Source: Sphingobacterium sp. lm-10
GTDB taxonomy: Bacteria > Bacteroidota > Bacteroidia > Sphingobacteriales > Sphingobacteriaceae
Length of the DNA: 64,000 bases
NCBI RefSeq assembly: GCF_023554555.1
Contig: NZ_JAMJWC010000001.1
Span: forward strand, 124,001-188,000
Reading direction: 5' to 3'
In this document: piece after piece, positions 18,247-27,154 of the stretch
How the letters are laid out: every line of letters starts with the position of its first letter
How positions within the stretch are numbered: the stretch's first letter is position 1
Position numbers and translations under genes: made by a program
Notes under the pieces: model-generated
Seen by the model: the letters and a program-made list of their open reading frames with translations, nothing else
The model's database searches: none
What the model was told of the DNA's origin: nothing

Positions 18247-19808
18247 TGAAATACATGAATACTAGATTAGTAATCACTTTATTTTTCCTAGTTCAAGTTG
18301 TCGCTGCACATGCGCAGCGCAGCTTGGACTCTGTTTATTTTTTTCGGCAAGATCAACATTTTGCCGAAGCCTTGATATTGTCACCTACTTTCAGGATGCA
18401 ATCGAATTGGGAGAGTTATGGCATGATCCAGCTGAACCAGCGATTTGGCGCTGGCGGCTTTCGACAAGCACAACAAGCCTATGCCGAACGCATGACAAGC
18501 TTTGTGGCCAAAGGGTTTAATCAATTGGGACGCTTTCATATTGGTGCGCGATTCGAATTCAACAATCAATTTGAAGATAGCTTAGCCAATAGTTTGCGCA
18601 GCAATATGAATGAACTGGCTCCCTATTATCCTTATGCCAATAAAAGTGGGGAATACCAACGGCAGAATTACATATTGAATGCAGCATTAGGATTTGTGAT
18701 TACTAAACATCTACAACCTTTTTTGAAAATAGATTACCATCGGCATTGGTCTGCTGGTACAGTAGATCCGCGTTTGAGTTCACAGCGTTTTGAGTTAAGA
18801 GCACGCCCAGGAGTGGCTTTTAAGATTGAAAATCATAGCTTAGGTCTGTACGGATTGATCGGGAAAGCAGATGAACAGGTAAGTCTGGTGTACAAAAGCC
18901 TGGTATTCAAGCAATCGTCTCTCTATCCTGATCGTATTTATCACATGAACTATGGATATGGTAGTTCTGTTATTAGAGATTCCGTGGCCAGATCTAAAGT
19001 AGATTCCTATAAAGGTGCCGGTTTAGAATATGGCTCCACATGGAAAGGATGGCGCGCGCAGGTCGTAGGAGAGTACCAGTGGTACCACAATACTAACCAA
19101 GTTAACGATAAATCTTCTGTATACTATAGCGGGCCCTTAGGTATATTCGATTTGCACAGCGTTAATGGAAAGATCGGTTTGTACAGTCCATTGCATAAAA
19201 GCAAACAACATATGCTCAACATAAATGGCGGATATCAAGTCGGATCAGATGGGAATACAAGAACGACAGGAAGTTTGGATATCGTCAATTATAAAGTGAA
19301 TACGCTGGATTTGGCAGGAAGTTACCGTATTCTGTGGGCGAAAGATCGAACTATTGCGAAGGAAATAGGTGTTGATCTGGCGCATCGTTCCGTACGTCGT
19401 CAAGATTTGGTGCAATCCGTCCTGCTGGACGTAGGAAATATGGAAGTGAGTCTGTGGGCAAGCTTGTATGCAACCCGTCCATCTGGGAATAGTATTCGAC
19501 TATCGGCACAACCCTATTTGAATTTGCCAACCCTTACTACTTTAAATTATAATCCCATCGCAAAATCCGACTTCGTGAAAAATGTTGTTTTTACAGATTA
19601 CTATTATTACAGTACACGCTACTGGGGCACTCAATTTAAAGGGGAATATATCGGTCGGTTTTTTGGGAAAAACGACCTTGGATTTTTTGTTGCATTGGAC
19701 TATCGTAAGGCTGCAAATCCTACATTGAGGACCGACTTAGACCCAACATTTGTTCCGCAAGGCAGCCGATGGGAAGGGCAGGTAGGTATACGCATGTACA
19801 TCAATTAA
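18246..19808 (+). CDS. DUF6850-family outer membrane beta-barrel protein
   Basis: A 520-residue protein with a signal peptide (LVITLFFLVQVVAAHAQ) and many alternating amphipathic strands, e.g. GRFHIGARFEFNNQFED and SNWESYGMIQLNQRFG, ending in WEGQVGIRMYIN, a barrel-like C-terminus. It matches the DUF6850 family by overall pattern and by context. The start overlaps the DUF4876 stop (TAATG). Its role is unknown; it may form a second pore or a docking barrel in the receptor system. It converges on nhaA 39 bases away; I see no terminator hairpin there. Confidence 0.72.
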   Translation: MKYMNTRLVITLFFLVQVVAAHAQRSLDSVYFFRQDQHFAEALILSPTFRMQSNWESYGMIQLNQRFGAGGFRQAQQAYAERMTSFVAKGFNQLGRFHIGARFEFNNQFEDSLANSLRSNMNELAPYYPYANKSGEYQRQNYILNAALGFVITKHLQPFLKIDYHRHWSAGTVDPRLSSQRFELRARPGVAFKIENHSLGLYGLIGKADEQVSLVYKSLVFKQSSLYPDRIYHMNYGYGSSVIRDSVARSKVDSYKGAGLEYGSTWKGWRAQVVGEYQWYHNTNQVNDKSSVYYSGPLGIFDLHSVNGKIGLYSPLHKSKQHMLNINGGYQVGSDGNTRTTGSLDIVNYKVNTLDLAGSYRILWAKDRTIAKEIGVDLAHRSVRRQDLVQSVLLDVGNMEVSLWASLYATRPSGNSIRLSAQPYLNLPTLTTLNYNPIAKSDFVKNVVFTDYYYYSTRYWGTQFKGEYIGRFFGKNDLGFFVALDYRKAANPTLRTDLDPTFVPQGSRWEGQVGIRMYIN

Positions 19809-19847
19809 CAGCACGTAAGAATGAAGTGATCAGCCTGAAAAATCCAG

Positions 19848-21041
19848 TTATTGGGGAATGACAGCGTCTATGTCTTTTATAATATTAGGTGATTTCGGTG
19901 TATTTCGAAGCAATACATAACCTGCTGTACCCGAAATCAATGAAGCCACTAAAATTCCAAATTTCGCTTCCGCGATCAATGCCGGATCTGTAAAAGAAAG
20001 TAAGGCAATGAAAATAGCCATGGTAAAGCCCACACCAGCGAGTAGACCTACGCCAATAATGTGTTGCCAAGACGCACCATCGGGGAGTAAAGCCAATTTT
20101 AATTTAGTAGCGGTTTTAGAAAGAAGGAAAATACCAATCGGTTTGCCAACCAATAATCCAAGGATGATGCCTAAACCCAATGGTGAAGTGAGTCCGTCGA
20201 GCATACTAGGTGTAAAGGTAATTGCCGTATTTGCCAGTGCGAATAGGGGTACAATCAAGAAATTAACAGGTGTTAATAGCGCGTGCTCTAATCGCACCAA
20301 TGGAGATTCCTGATCATCTGCCGATCGGATCGGAATGGTGAATGCAGTAAGTACGCCTGCAATCGTAGCATGAATACCCGAGTGATGAATAAAATACCAA
20401 ACAAATAAAGCGGGGATCAGATAAAAAAAGAGCGAACGAATACCTAGCTTATTGAAGAGCAACATCAATCCAAATATACCCAGCGCATACGCGAGATAAG
20501 CAAATTCTAAATTCGTAGAATAAAAAATCGCAATCACCAAAATAGCGATCAAGTCATCTACAATAGCAAGTGCTGCCAAAAAAACTTTTAAAGAAGCCGG
20601 CACACGATCTCCCAACATCGCTAACAAGGCCAATGCAAAAGCAATATCTGTAGCCATTGGAATACCCCAACCGCTAACCGTATCTTTACCGCTGTTGATG
20701 AAAAAATAGATAAGTGCTGGTACAATAGCTCCGCCGAAAGCACATAAAATCGGTAATGCCGCCTGCTTTGGCGTTGCCAAACCACCACTCACTAATTCTC
20801 GTTTGATTTCCAGTCCAACTAGCAAAAAGAAGATCGCCATCAAACCATCATTAATCCAAAGCTCAGTACTATATCTGAGATGTACATGCGCTGTTTCGAA
20901 TCCGATCGTGGTATGCAATAGCCGATGGAAGGATTCTGCCAACGGTGAATTAGCAATAATTAAAGCGAGAACAACGCACGAAAAAAGTATAATGCCCGCG
21001 CTTGATGCGGATTGAAAGAATTTACGAATGAAAGTCTGCAT
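19848..21041 (-). CDS. nhaA: NhaA Na+/H+ antiporter
   Basis: A 397-residue inner membrane protein with about 12 hydrophobic segments. The ion-binding aspartate pair is present in LAALAIVDDLIAILVIAIFY, and PMATDIAFALALLAMLGDR, LLVGLEIKRELVSGG and GHxx-type helical regions match NhaA. It exports sodium in exchange for protons and helps pH and salt balance. No transporter residue appears to be missing. It is transcribed singly towards the DUF6850 gene. Confidence 0.95.
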   Translation of the reverse strand: MQTFIRKFFQSASSAGIILFSCVVLALIIANSPLAESFHRLLHTTIGFETAHVHLRYSTELWINDGLMAIFFLLVGLEIKRELVSGGLATPKQAALPILCAFGGAIVPALIYFFINSGKDTVSGWGIPMATDIAFALALLAMLGDRVPASLKVFLAALAIVDDLIAILVIAIFYSTNLEFAYLAYALGIFGLMLLFNKLGIRSLFFYLIPALFVWYFIHHSGIHATIAGVLTAFTIPIRSADDQESPLVRLEHALLTPVNFLIVPLFALANTAITFTPSMLDGLTSPLGLGIILGLLVGKPIGIFLLSKTATKLKLALLPDGASWQHIIGVGLLAGVGFTMAIFIALLSFTDPALIAEAKFGILVASLISGTAGYVLLRNTPKSPNIIKDIDAVIPQ

Positions 21042-21114
21042 GTGTGACTATAACAATGGTCTACTCTTGCAAATATACATAGTTCGAACCATGCTATAGC
21101 AATAACAATATTAA

Positions 21115-22746
21115 CTATTTCTCAATATCTTTCAGGTTGTCCATTCGTTTATATTCCAGAAAACCTTTGATATCTTCGAAATGCTCACGAACACGCTTAT
21201 TTCCGAATTCGAATACCTTCTTCGCTAGACCATCCAGAAAATCCCGATCGTGCGATACCAAAATCAACGTGCCATCGAAATCCTGCAACGCATCTTTGAT
21301 AATGTCTTTGGTTTTCATATCCAAATGGTTGGTCGGCTCATCCAGGATCAATACGTTTACTGGCTCGAGTAGCAATTTGATCATAGCCAATCTGGTCTTT
21401 TCACCACCCGAAAGTACTTTTACCTTCTTCGTGGTATCATCTCCACTAAACATAAAAGCGCCCAAAAGATCTTTGATTTTGACACGTACATCACCTACAG
21501 CAATCTGATCAATGGTTTCAAATACCGTCATTTCCTGATCCAATAAGGCCGCTTGATTCTGCGCGAAATAGCCAATTTTAGCGTTGTGCCCCACCTTTAG
21601 CGACCCTTCAAAGTCGATTTCACCCATGATCGCTTTGATCATGGTTGATTTACCTTCTCCATTTTTTCCGACAAAAGCCACTTTTTCTCCCTGCTCAATT
21701 ACCATAGAGGCCTTTTCAAACACGGTATGATCTCCGTATTTCTTTGTGAGATCTTCTACCATAACCGGATATTTGCCAGAGCGTGGGGCAGGCGGAAACT
21801 TCAGGCGAAGCGCAGAGGTATCTACCTCATCCACTTCAATTACCTCGAGTTTTTCCAGCATCTTTACGCGGGATTGCACTTGTAGTGTCTTCGAATAGGT
21901 ACCTCTAAAACGATCAATAAATTCCTGATTGTCTGCAATAAAGCGTTGCTGCTCTTCGTACGCTTTTAGTTGATGTTGGCGGCGGTCTTTGCGCAACTCT
22001 AGGTAATGGCTGTACGTTGCCTTATAATCGTAGATGCGACCCATGGTCACCTCAATGGTACGATTGGTGATATTATCTACAAAAGCCCGGTCATGGGAAA
22101 TGACTACAACCGCTTTGGCCGAATTAATCAGGAAATCTTCCAACCATTGAATACTTTCGATATCCATGTGATTGGTAGGCTCATCGAGCAAAATAAGATC
22201 CGGTTTTTTGAGCAGGATTTTAGCTAACTCAATGCGCATACGCCAACCACCAGAGAATTCAGATGTCGGCCGTACAAAATCAGCTCGGTCAAAACCCAAT
22301 CCCTTCAACACCTTTTCCACTTCGGCGTCGTAATTGGTTTCTTCCAGCGAATAAAACCGCTCACTAAGCTCCGAAACTTGCTCAATCAACTCCATGTACG
22401 AGTCACTCTCGTAGTCTGTCCGCACCGTCAATTGCTCATTCAGTTCCTCCAACTGCGACTGCATTTTATACACCTCGTCAAAAGCCTTCAAAGTTTCTTC
22501 AAATACGCTCACATTATCCTGCGTCAATAAGTGCTGTGGTAGGTAGGCAATCACCGCATCCTTCGGTGCCGATACGTTACCAGAAGAAGGCTTGCCTGCG
22601 CCCGCGATTATTTTTAATAGGGTAGATTTACCGGCGCCATTTTTACCCATTAGGGCAATCTTATCGTTTTCATTGATGGAAAAGGATACATCGCTAAAAA
22701 GTGTCGTACCGCCGAAGGAAACTGAAATATTGTTTATGCTAATCAC
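21115..22746 (-). CDS. ABC-F family ATPase (ribosome-associated translation factor type)
   Basis: A 543-residue soluble protein with two ABC domains and no membrane segment. Walker A motifs are GKNGAGKSTLLK (about 34) and GKNGEGKSTMIK (about 350); signature motifs are FSGGWRMRIELAKILL and LSGGEKTRLAMIKLLL; Walker B motifs end in LLDEPTNHMD and ILDEPTNHLD. The linker between domains is charged, as in YbiT/EttA-like proteins that act on the ribosomal E site. The start is a GTG at 22746 (MISINNISVSFGG). A close TATCTTTG box at 22770-22777 on the minus strand fits its promoter. The exact subfamily cannot be fixed by eye. Confidence 0.93.
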   Translation of the reverse strand: MISINNISVSFGGTTLFSDVSFSINENDKIALMGKNGAGKSTLLKIIAGAGKPSSGNVSAPKDAVIAYLPQHLLTQDNVSVFEETLKAFDEVYKMQSQLEELNEQLTVRTDYESDSYMELIEQVSELSERFYSLEETNYDAEVEKVLKGLGFDRADFVRPTSEFSGGWRMRIELAKILLKKPDLILLDEPTNHMDIESIQWLEDFLINSAKAVVVISHDRAFVDNITNRTIEVTMGRIYDYKATYSHYLELRKDRRQHQLKAYEEQQRFIADNQEFIDRFRGTYSKTLQVQSRVKMLEKLEVIEVDEVDTSALRLKFPPAPRSGKYPVMVEDLTKKYGDHTVFEKASMVIEQGEKVAFVGKNGEGKSTMIKAIMGEIDFEGSLKVGHNAKIGYFAQNQAALLDQEMTVFETIDQIAVGDVRVKIKDLLGAFMFSGDDTTKKVKVLSGGEKTRLAMIKLLLEPVNVLILDEPTNHLDMKTKDIIKDALQDFDGTLILVSHDRDFLDGLAKKVFEFGNKRVREHFEDIKGFLEYKRMDNLKDIEK

Positions 22747-22769
22747 TGTATTTGCTGTTGAATTGTCTG

Positions 22770-22777
22770 CAAAGATA
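22770..22777 (-). promoter_or_regulatory. -7 box of the ABC-F gene
   Basis: Minus-strand TATCTTTG matches TAnnTTTG, with 23 bases to the GTG start codon. Confidence 0.55.
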
Positions 22778-22939
22778 AGGGATTTTGCCGGCTGATATAG
22801 TACTAGCTCTACGATGGCGAAATAATAGGAAATGGAAAGTGCTTTTTATCGCAAAGGAAGCAGATACTGCCTTTTACAGTGGATTGAAAAGCTACTGAAT
22901 CAAATAATTTTCTTAATTTTAGGATAATCAATTTGTATT

Positions 22940-23740
22940 ATGCAAGCAAAGGAAGATTATTTAGCGATTAACCGAGCATCTTGGAATAATAGAACCGATG
23001 CACATTTAAAATCAAGCTTTTACGATATGCCTGGTTTCTTAGGCGGAAACAATTCCCTAAAGGATATTGAATTGGATCTTTTTGGAGATGTAAAAGGTAA
23101 GTCTGTTCTGCATCTGCAATGCCATTTTGGGCAAGATTCGATCTCTTTAGGCCGATTAGGGGCGGAAGTGACTGGAGTGGATCTATCCGATAAAGCCATT
23201 GAGAGTGCAGTAGATATTGCTGCACAGACCAATTCCTCCGCAAAATTTATCTGTAGCGATATCTATGAACTTCCAGCACACTTGGATAAGCAATTTGATT
23301 TCGTATTTGCCAGTTACGGCACCATTGGTTGGTTGCCTGATCTAGATCGTTGGGCTAAAATAGTAACGCATTATCTCAAGCCGGGTGGAAAATTCGTTTT
23401 TGTGGAGTTTCATCCCGTCGTGTGGATGTTTGATGATGATTTTAAAACAGTACACTACAATTACTTCAATGCCGGCGCCATTAGCGAGAATGAAAATGGT
23501 ACCTATGCTGATAAAGAAGCCGCTATTAATCACGACTATGTGATGTGGAATCATAGTTTGGGCGATGTGCTGGGAAGCTTGCTATCCAACGGATTACATC
23601 TTTCTCAATTTAAAGAATACGACTACTCACCGTATGATTGTTTTAGTCATACGGAAGAATTTGAACCTGGTAAGTTTCGGATTAAGCATTTGGAAAATAA
23701 AATCCCCATGCTTTATTCTTTATTGGCCACTAAGGTGTGA
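22940..23740 (+). CDS. class I SAM-dependent methyltransferase
   Basis: A 266-residue protein. The SAM-binding motifs are clear: VLHLQCHFGQDSISLGRLGAEVTGVDLS (motif I to acidic loop) around 66-93, FICSDIYELP near 115, and FDFVFASYGTIGWLPD near 131, followed by YLKPGGKFVFVEFHP. The N-terminus YLAINRASWNNRTDAHLKS is typical of a group of small-molecule methyltransferases common in Bacteroidota. No substrate can be assigned. It stands alone, with about 270 bases before the next gene. Confidence 0.85.
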   Translation: MQAKEDYLAINRASWNNRTDAHLKSSFYDMPGFLGGNNSLKDIELDLFGDVKGKSVLHLQCHFGQDSISLGRLGAEVTGVDLSDKAIESAVDIAAQTNSSAKFICSDIYELPAHLDKQFDFVFASYGTIGWLPDLDRWAKIVTHYLKPGGKFVFVEFHPVVWMFDDDFKTVHYNYFNAGAISENENGTYADKEAAINHDYVMWNHSLGDVLGSLLSNGLHLSQFKEYDYSPYDCFSHTEEFEPGKFRIKHLENKIPMLYSLLATKV

Positions 23741-24010
23741 TCAACACAATTGATTATTTATATATAGTCACGTTTTATAAGTACTGATGTTATGGAAATA
23801 ATAATTTTATATATTCTGAATGGAATTTGGGTATTCTTTACCGTCCGTTCCGCATATATGGTGTTTCGTAAGAAGTTTTTCTGTTCATAATCAATTCTCA
23901 AAATAGGTGTACTCACAGTAGGTGGGCCTGCGGCTACTCGGAAAAATGCCTAGTAACCATCAATTCATGTGTAAGCTAAAAAGTAGATCAAATCACAAAA
24001 AGTGAAAACT

Positions 24011-24952
24011 ATGAATAATATCAACGACCCGAAAGTGCATTACCTTCTCCATATGCTTCATGAAAAGTATGAAGAAGATGGGCAAGATCTTGTGACACAT
24101 TTAGAGGGGTTTTTATATTCTAATTACGTAACCTATTGGGATTATATTCACCTGGATACGTTGTTAAGCATCCAAATTCCTAGAACTCACATTCAGGATG
24201 AGCATATATTTATTACGTATCACCAGATAACAGAACTTTATTTTAAGCTTATCATTGCAGAATTAGAGCAATTAATTGAAGAAGGGTTAGTCGACGATGA
24301 ATTTATAATTACGAAACTCAAACGCGTAAACTGCTATTTTGAGCAACTCGTCAACTCTTTTGAAGTGATGCTGAAAGGACTGGATAGGAATCAATTTCTG
24401 AAATTTCGCCTGGCGCTGTTGCCTTCGAGCGGTTTTCAATCCTTCCAATTCAGAGAAATAGAGATACTGTCTACGGAATTTAAAAATTTAGTAGAAGAGC
24501 CTTTTAAAAATCATGATGAGGCGGCCGAAGAAAGTGTAGAAGTGATCTACGAAAAATTATATTGGAGAAAAGGAGGTGTCGAGCCGAACAGTGATAAAAA
24601 AGTACTCGGTCTTGTCCAGTTTGAAGAGAAATACAAGCATTTGATTATAGAAAAGGCGGCCAAATATCATAAAAAAAATATTGCGTATTTGTGGAAGAAT
24701 AGACCTAATAAGGTATTGAATGAAGAATTAATTGGTGAAATGCGAAAGTTTGATGCAAACGCTAATTTGAAATGGCCATTGGTACATTACAGATCTGCGG
24801 CTAAACACTTGTCAAAAAACTCGGAGACTGTCACCTCTACAGGAGGCACCAACTGGAAAAAATATTTGTCTCCTAAAATTCGACGATTGATGTATTTTCC
24901 GGATCTATGGAATCCAGAAGAAAAGGAAAACTGGGGTGAAAACACGTTTTAA
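24011..24952 (+). CDS. tryptophan 2,3-dioxygenase family protein
   Basis: A 313-residue haem enzyme likely opening the indole ring of tryptophan to N-formylkynurenine. The motifs are TYWDYIHLDTLLSIQIPRT, DEHIFITYHQITELYFKLI (substrate-side histidine), SSGFQSFQFREIE, and a C-terminal TGGTNWKKYLSP. The likely proximal haem histidine is in LVHYRSAAKHL. The ATG at 24011 is preferred; a GTG at 24002 adds three residues. It belongs to the divergent Bacteroidota branch of the family. No other kynurenine genes are in the window; the next gene, an SGNH hydrolase, follows 18 bases later and may be co-transcribed. Confidence 0.85.
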   Translation: MNNINDPKVHYLLHMLHEKYEEDGQDLVTHLEGFLYSNYVTYWDYIHLDTLLSIQIPRTHIQDEHIFITYHQITELYFKLIIAELEQLIEEGLVDDEFIITKLKRVNCYFEQLVNSFEVMLKGLDRNQFLKFRLALLPSSGFQSFQFREIEILSTEFKNLVEEPFKNHDEAAEESVEVIYEKLYWRKGGVEPNSDKKVLGLVQFEEKYKHLIIEKAAKYHKKNIAYLWKNRPNKVLNEELIGEMRKFDANANLKWPLVHYRSAAKHLSKNSETVTSTGGTNWKKYLSPKIRRLMYFPDLWNPEEKENWGENTF

Positions 24953-24970
24953 AACAGGATCTTTTGTTGA

Positions 24971-25600
24971 ATGGAAATGAAAAATAAGACCTACAGGTAT
25001 CTAGCATTAGGAGATTCGTATACTATTGGCGAAGCGGTGACGGAAAGAGAATCATTTCCATATCAATTGACCGCGCTGTTGAAAGATCATGATGTTCCGG
25101 TAGAGAGTGTAAAGATCATTGCTAAAACAGGGTGGACAACCAGCGATCTCATTGCTGCTATTGAAAGTGAAGAAACAGATCACACATACGATTTTGTGAC
25201 GCTATTAATTGGTGTAAACAATCAATATCAAGCGAAATCGAAGACGCAATACCGCGAAGAGCTTCAGCAACTAATTTTTAAATCGATTGCCTTTGTTAAT
25301 GGCAGAAAGGATAGGGTTTTTGTACTTTCCATTCCAGATTATGGTGTCACTGATTTTGCCAAGGAAAAAAATCTTGTTTTGCAGATCAGTGATGACATTG
25401 ACGCCTACAATAACATTGTTAGAGAAGAAGCGAGCAGAGAAGGAGTGCTATTTGTGGATATCACCCCTAAATCAAGATTAGCAACATCAGATCAGACATT
25501 GACCGCGTCAGATACCTTACACCCATCTGCAAAAATGTACGCTTTATGGAATGAAATCTTACTTCCAAATATTGTACAAACTTTGAGTAAATCGAGTTAG
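24971..25600 (+). CDS. SGNH/GDSL-family hydrolase
   Basis: A 209-residue protein with no signal peptide, so cytoplasmic. Block I is LALGDSYTIGEAV (nucleophile Ser), block III is LLIGVNNQYQ (oxyanion Asn), and block V is SDTLHPSAKMY with the catalytic Asp and His. These are lipase or esterase type enzymes with very broad substrates. It starts 18 bases after the dioxygenase gene, so the two are probably one transcript. Whether it acts as a formamidase on N-formylkynurenine is speculation. Confidence 0.85.
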   Translation: MEMKNKTYRYLALGDSYTIGEAVTERESFPYQLTALLKDHDVPVESVKIIAKTGWTTSDLIAAIESEETDHTYDFVTLLIGVNNQYQAKSKTQYREELQQLIFKSIAFVNGRKDRVFVLSIPDYGVTDFAKEKNLVLQISDDIDAYNNIVREEASREGVLFVDITPKSRLATSDQTLTASDTLHPSAKMYALWNEILLPNIVQTLSKSS

Positions 25601-25614
25601 ATAAATGTATTTTT

Positions 25615-25671
25615 GAATTAAATATCATTCAATATGTCATTTTATTATTATCATTGAATGATATTTAATTC
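25615..25671. promoter_or_regulatory. perfect 19-bp inverted repeat: terminator and/or hipBA operator
   Basis: Two 19-base arms (25615-25633 and 25653-25671) are exact complements, separated by 19 bases. Each arm contains the core TTGAATGATAT or its complement. The same core occurs a third time at 25702-25712 on top of the hipB -7 box. The hairpin may end the upstream SGNH transcript, while the shared core suggests binding of the HipB dimer, which autoregulates in known systems. An AT-rich loop and no long T run make a pure terminator less likely. Confidence 0.65.
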
Positions 25672-25696
25672 ATTTTTTTATATCGCATGAAATTAG

Positions 25697-25704
25697 TATA
25701 TTTG
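25697..25704 (+). promoter_or_regulatory. -7 box of hipBA overlapped by an operator core
   Basis: TATATTTG fits TAnnTTTG. The third operator core TTGAATGATAT starts at 25702 and overlaps the box by three bases. Transcription would begin near 25711, which favours the HipB start at 25743 over the ATG at 25716. Confidence 0.6.
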
Positions 25705-25742
25705 AATGATATATTATGCAATACTATTTATTTTCATATAAA

Positions 25743-26087
25743 ATGAATGATTTATCATACACAAATTCTTTAAGTGATGCAGCGCTTCTCCAGCAAGTAG
25801 GTGAATTCATCAAAACACGTAGAGTAGCGCAAAATCTTTCGCAGGATGAAGTGGCCGAGCGAGCGGCAATAAGCCGATCAACATTAAGTTTACTGGAGAG
25901 GGGTGAAAATATCGCGCTAAGAAATTTACTCAAAATCCTGCGCGTACTTGATGCTTTATATGTTCTCGAACAATTTAAAGTCGTAAATCAAATCAGTCCT
26001 ATGCTATTGGCAAAGGAGGACGAAAAGAAACGCAAAAGAGCTTACCGTACCAATACGCAACGCGATAAAGATGATTGGGAATGGTAA
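25743..26087 (+). CDS. hipB: HipB-like antitoxin, XRE-family DNA-binding protein
   Basis: A 114-residue protein. An HTH of the Cro/C1 type spans about 18-72: IKTRRVAQNLSQDEVAERAAISRSTLSLLERGENIALRNLLKIL. The charged C-terminal tail (KEDEKKRKRAYRTNTQRDKDDWEW) fits HipB antitoxins that bind HipA. An ATG at 25716 would add nine residues but lies almost at the predicted transcript start. The gene overlaps hipA by seven bases, the usual coupling in hipBA. The upstream repeats with a common core are likely its operator. Confidence 0.88.
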   Translation: MNDLSYTNSLSDAALLQQVGEFIKTRRVAQNLSQDEVAERAAISRSTLSLLERGENIALRNLLKILRVLDALYVLEQFKVVNQISPMLLAKEDEKKRKRAYRTNTQRDKDDWEW

Positions 26088-26971
26088 AAACCGCCTTTGT
26101 AAAACTACGGGGCAAACGAATTGCTGCAGTTGCCTGGGATGAAAAGCAGCAGCTTGGTTTTTTTGAGTACGACAAAAGGTTTGCCGCAGGAAAACTGGAA
26201 GTGGCACCTATCAAGATGCCTTTGTCTTCAAGTATCTATTCTTTTTCAGAATTACGCAATACCTCCACCTTTAAAGGTCTTCCGGGACTATTGGCAGATA
26301 GTTTACCAGACAGATATGGAAATGAACTGATTAATATCTGGCTTGCGCGCAACGGAAGGCCAGAAAATTCATTAAACCCAGTAGAACTGCTTTGTTTCAT
26401 TGGTAGCCGAGGTATGGGCGCACTAGAATTTGAGCCGACTACGCTGTCACGGGCAAACAGTTCACACACCATAGCGTTGTCCAGTTTAATTGACACCACT
26501 ATTAAGCTATTGGAAAGTAAAGAGCATTTTGAAACCCATACGGATCATGACATGCAGGACGTATTGCTCGATGTACTGAAGATGGGTACTTCGGCGGGTG
26601 GAGCCAGACCGAAAGCGATTATTGCGTACAATGAAACTGCTCGTAACTGTGATGACCATACTAAGAATTTTGCATTCATCATGGAACAGGATGGGAAATG
26701 GAAATTAGCGCCAGCTTACGATATATGCTATGCCTATCGCCCTGAAAGCGATTGGGTAAGCCAACACAACCTCAGTATAAACGGTAAAAGGAAGGATTTT
26801 GTAAAAAGTGATCTTTTGACTATGGCAAAGCAGAATTCTATCCGTAATCCAGAAGCTATTATTACTGAGGTAATGGAGATCGTAAATAAATGGCCGAAAT
26901 ATGCTAAAACATACCACGTGGAAGAAAAGTTGGCAAAAGCGATAGATAGTACATTGATAAGAGCTATCTAG
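26081..26971 (+). pseudogene. hipA: HipA-like kinase with internal deletion of the catalytic core
   Basis: The frame is open for 296 residues, whereas HipA-type kinases of this group are usually about 410-440. The N-terminal part is normal (MVKTAFVKLRGKRIAAVAWDE, LPGLLADSLPDRYG). It reads to GTSAGGARPKAIIAYNE (about 170-185) and then passes directly to ARNCDDHTKNFAF, the catalytic loop. In family members roughly 110-120 residues, with the ATP-binding lysine and nearby substrate loop, lie in between. The catalytic loop Asp (D191) and the metal Asp in APAYD (D214) remain. The deletion is in frame at about 26636-26642. The product is probably kinase-dead but may still bind HipB. I chose the ATG at 26081 over a TTG at 26075. 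Confidence 0.8.
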
Positions 26972-27003
26972 TAAAATCATTTTGCTAAAACCTTTTATGA
27001 ATC

Positions 27004-27061
27004 AATTTGGATAGTTTATGAACTAAATAGATAGATTCCTGTGATCTATTATTTCCAAATT
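27004..27061. repeat. nested stem-loop after hipA
   Basis: Two nested inverted repeats: AATTTGGA/TCCAAATT (27004-27011 and 27054-27061) and AATAGAT/ATCTATT (27026-27032 and 27044-27050). They follow the hipA stop by about 30 bases and may form a terminator structure; arms are short. A perfect palindrome TAGATAGCTATCTA follows at 27067-27080. Confidence 0.35.
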
Positions 27062-27154
27062 TGTTTTAGATAGCTATCTAGAACTAATCCGCATGCACGC
27101 GTAATACCTGCGCAAGCACTGCGACCATTATAAATTGAGTTAATTCTTGTACAG

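Noticed and set aside
23792..23890. Short frame encoding a 32-residue hydrophobic peptide (MEIIILYILNGIWVFFTVRS at the start)
   Set aside because: It could be a small membrane protein, but there is no promoter, neighbour or family to support it.
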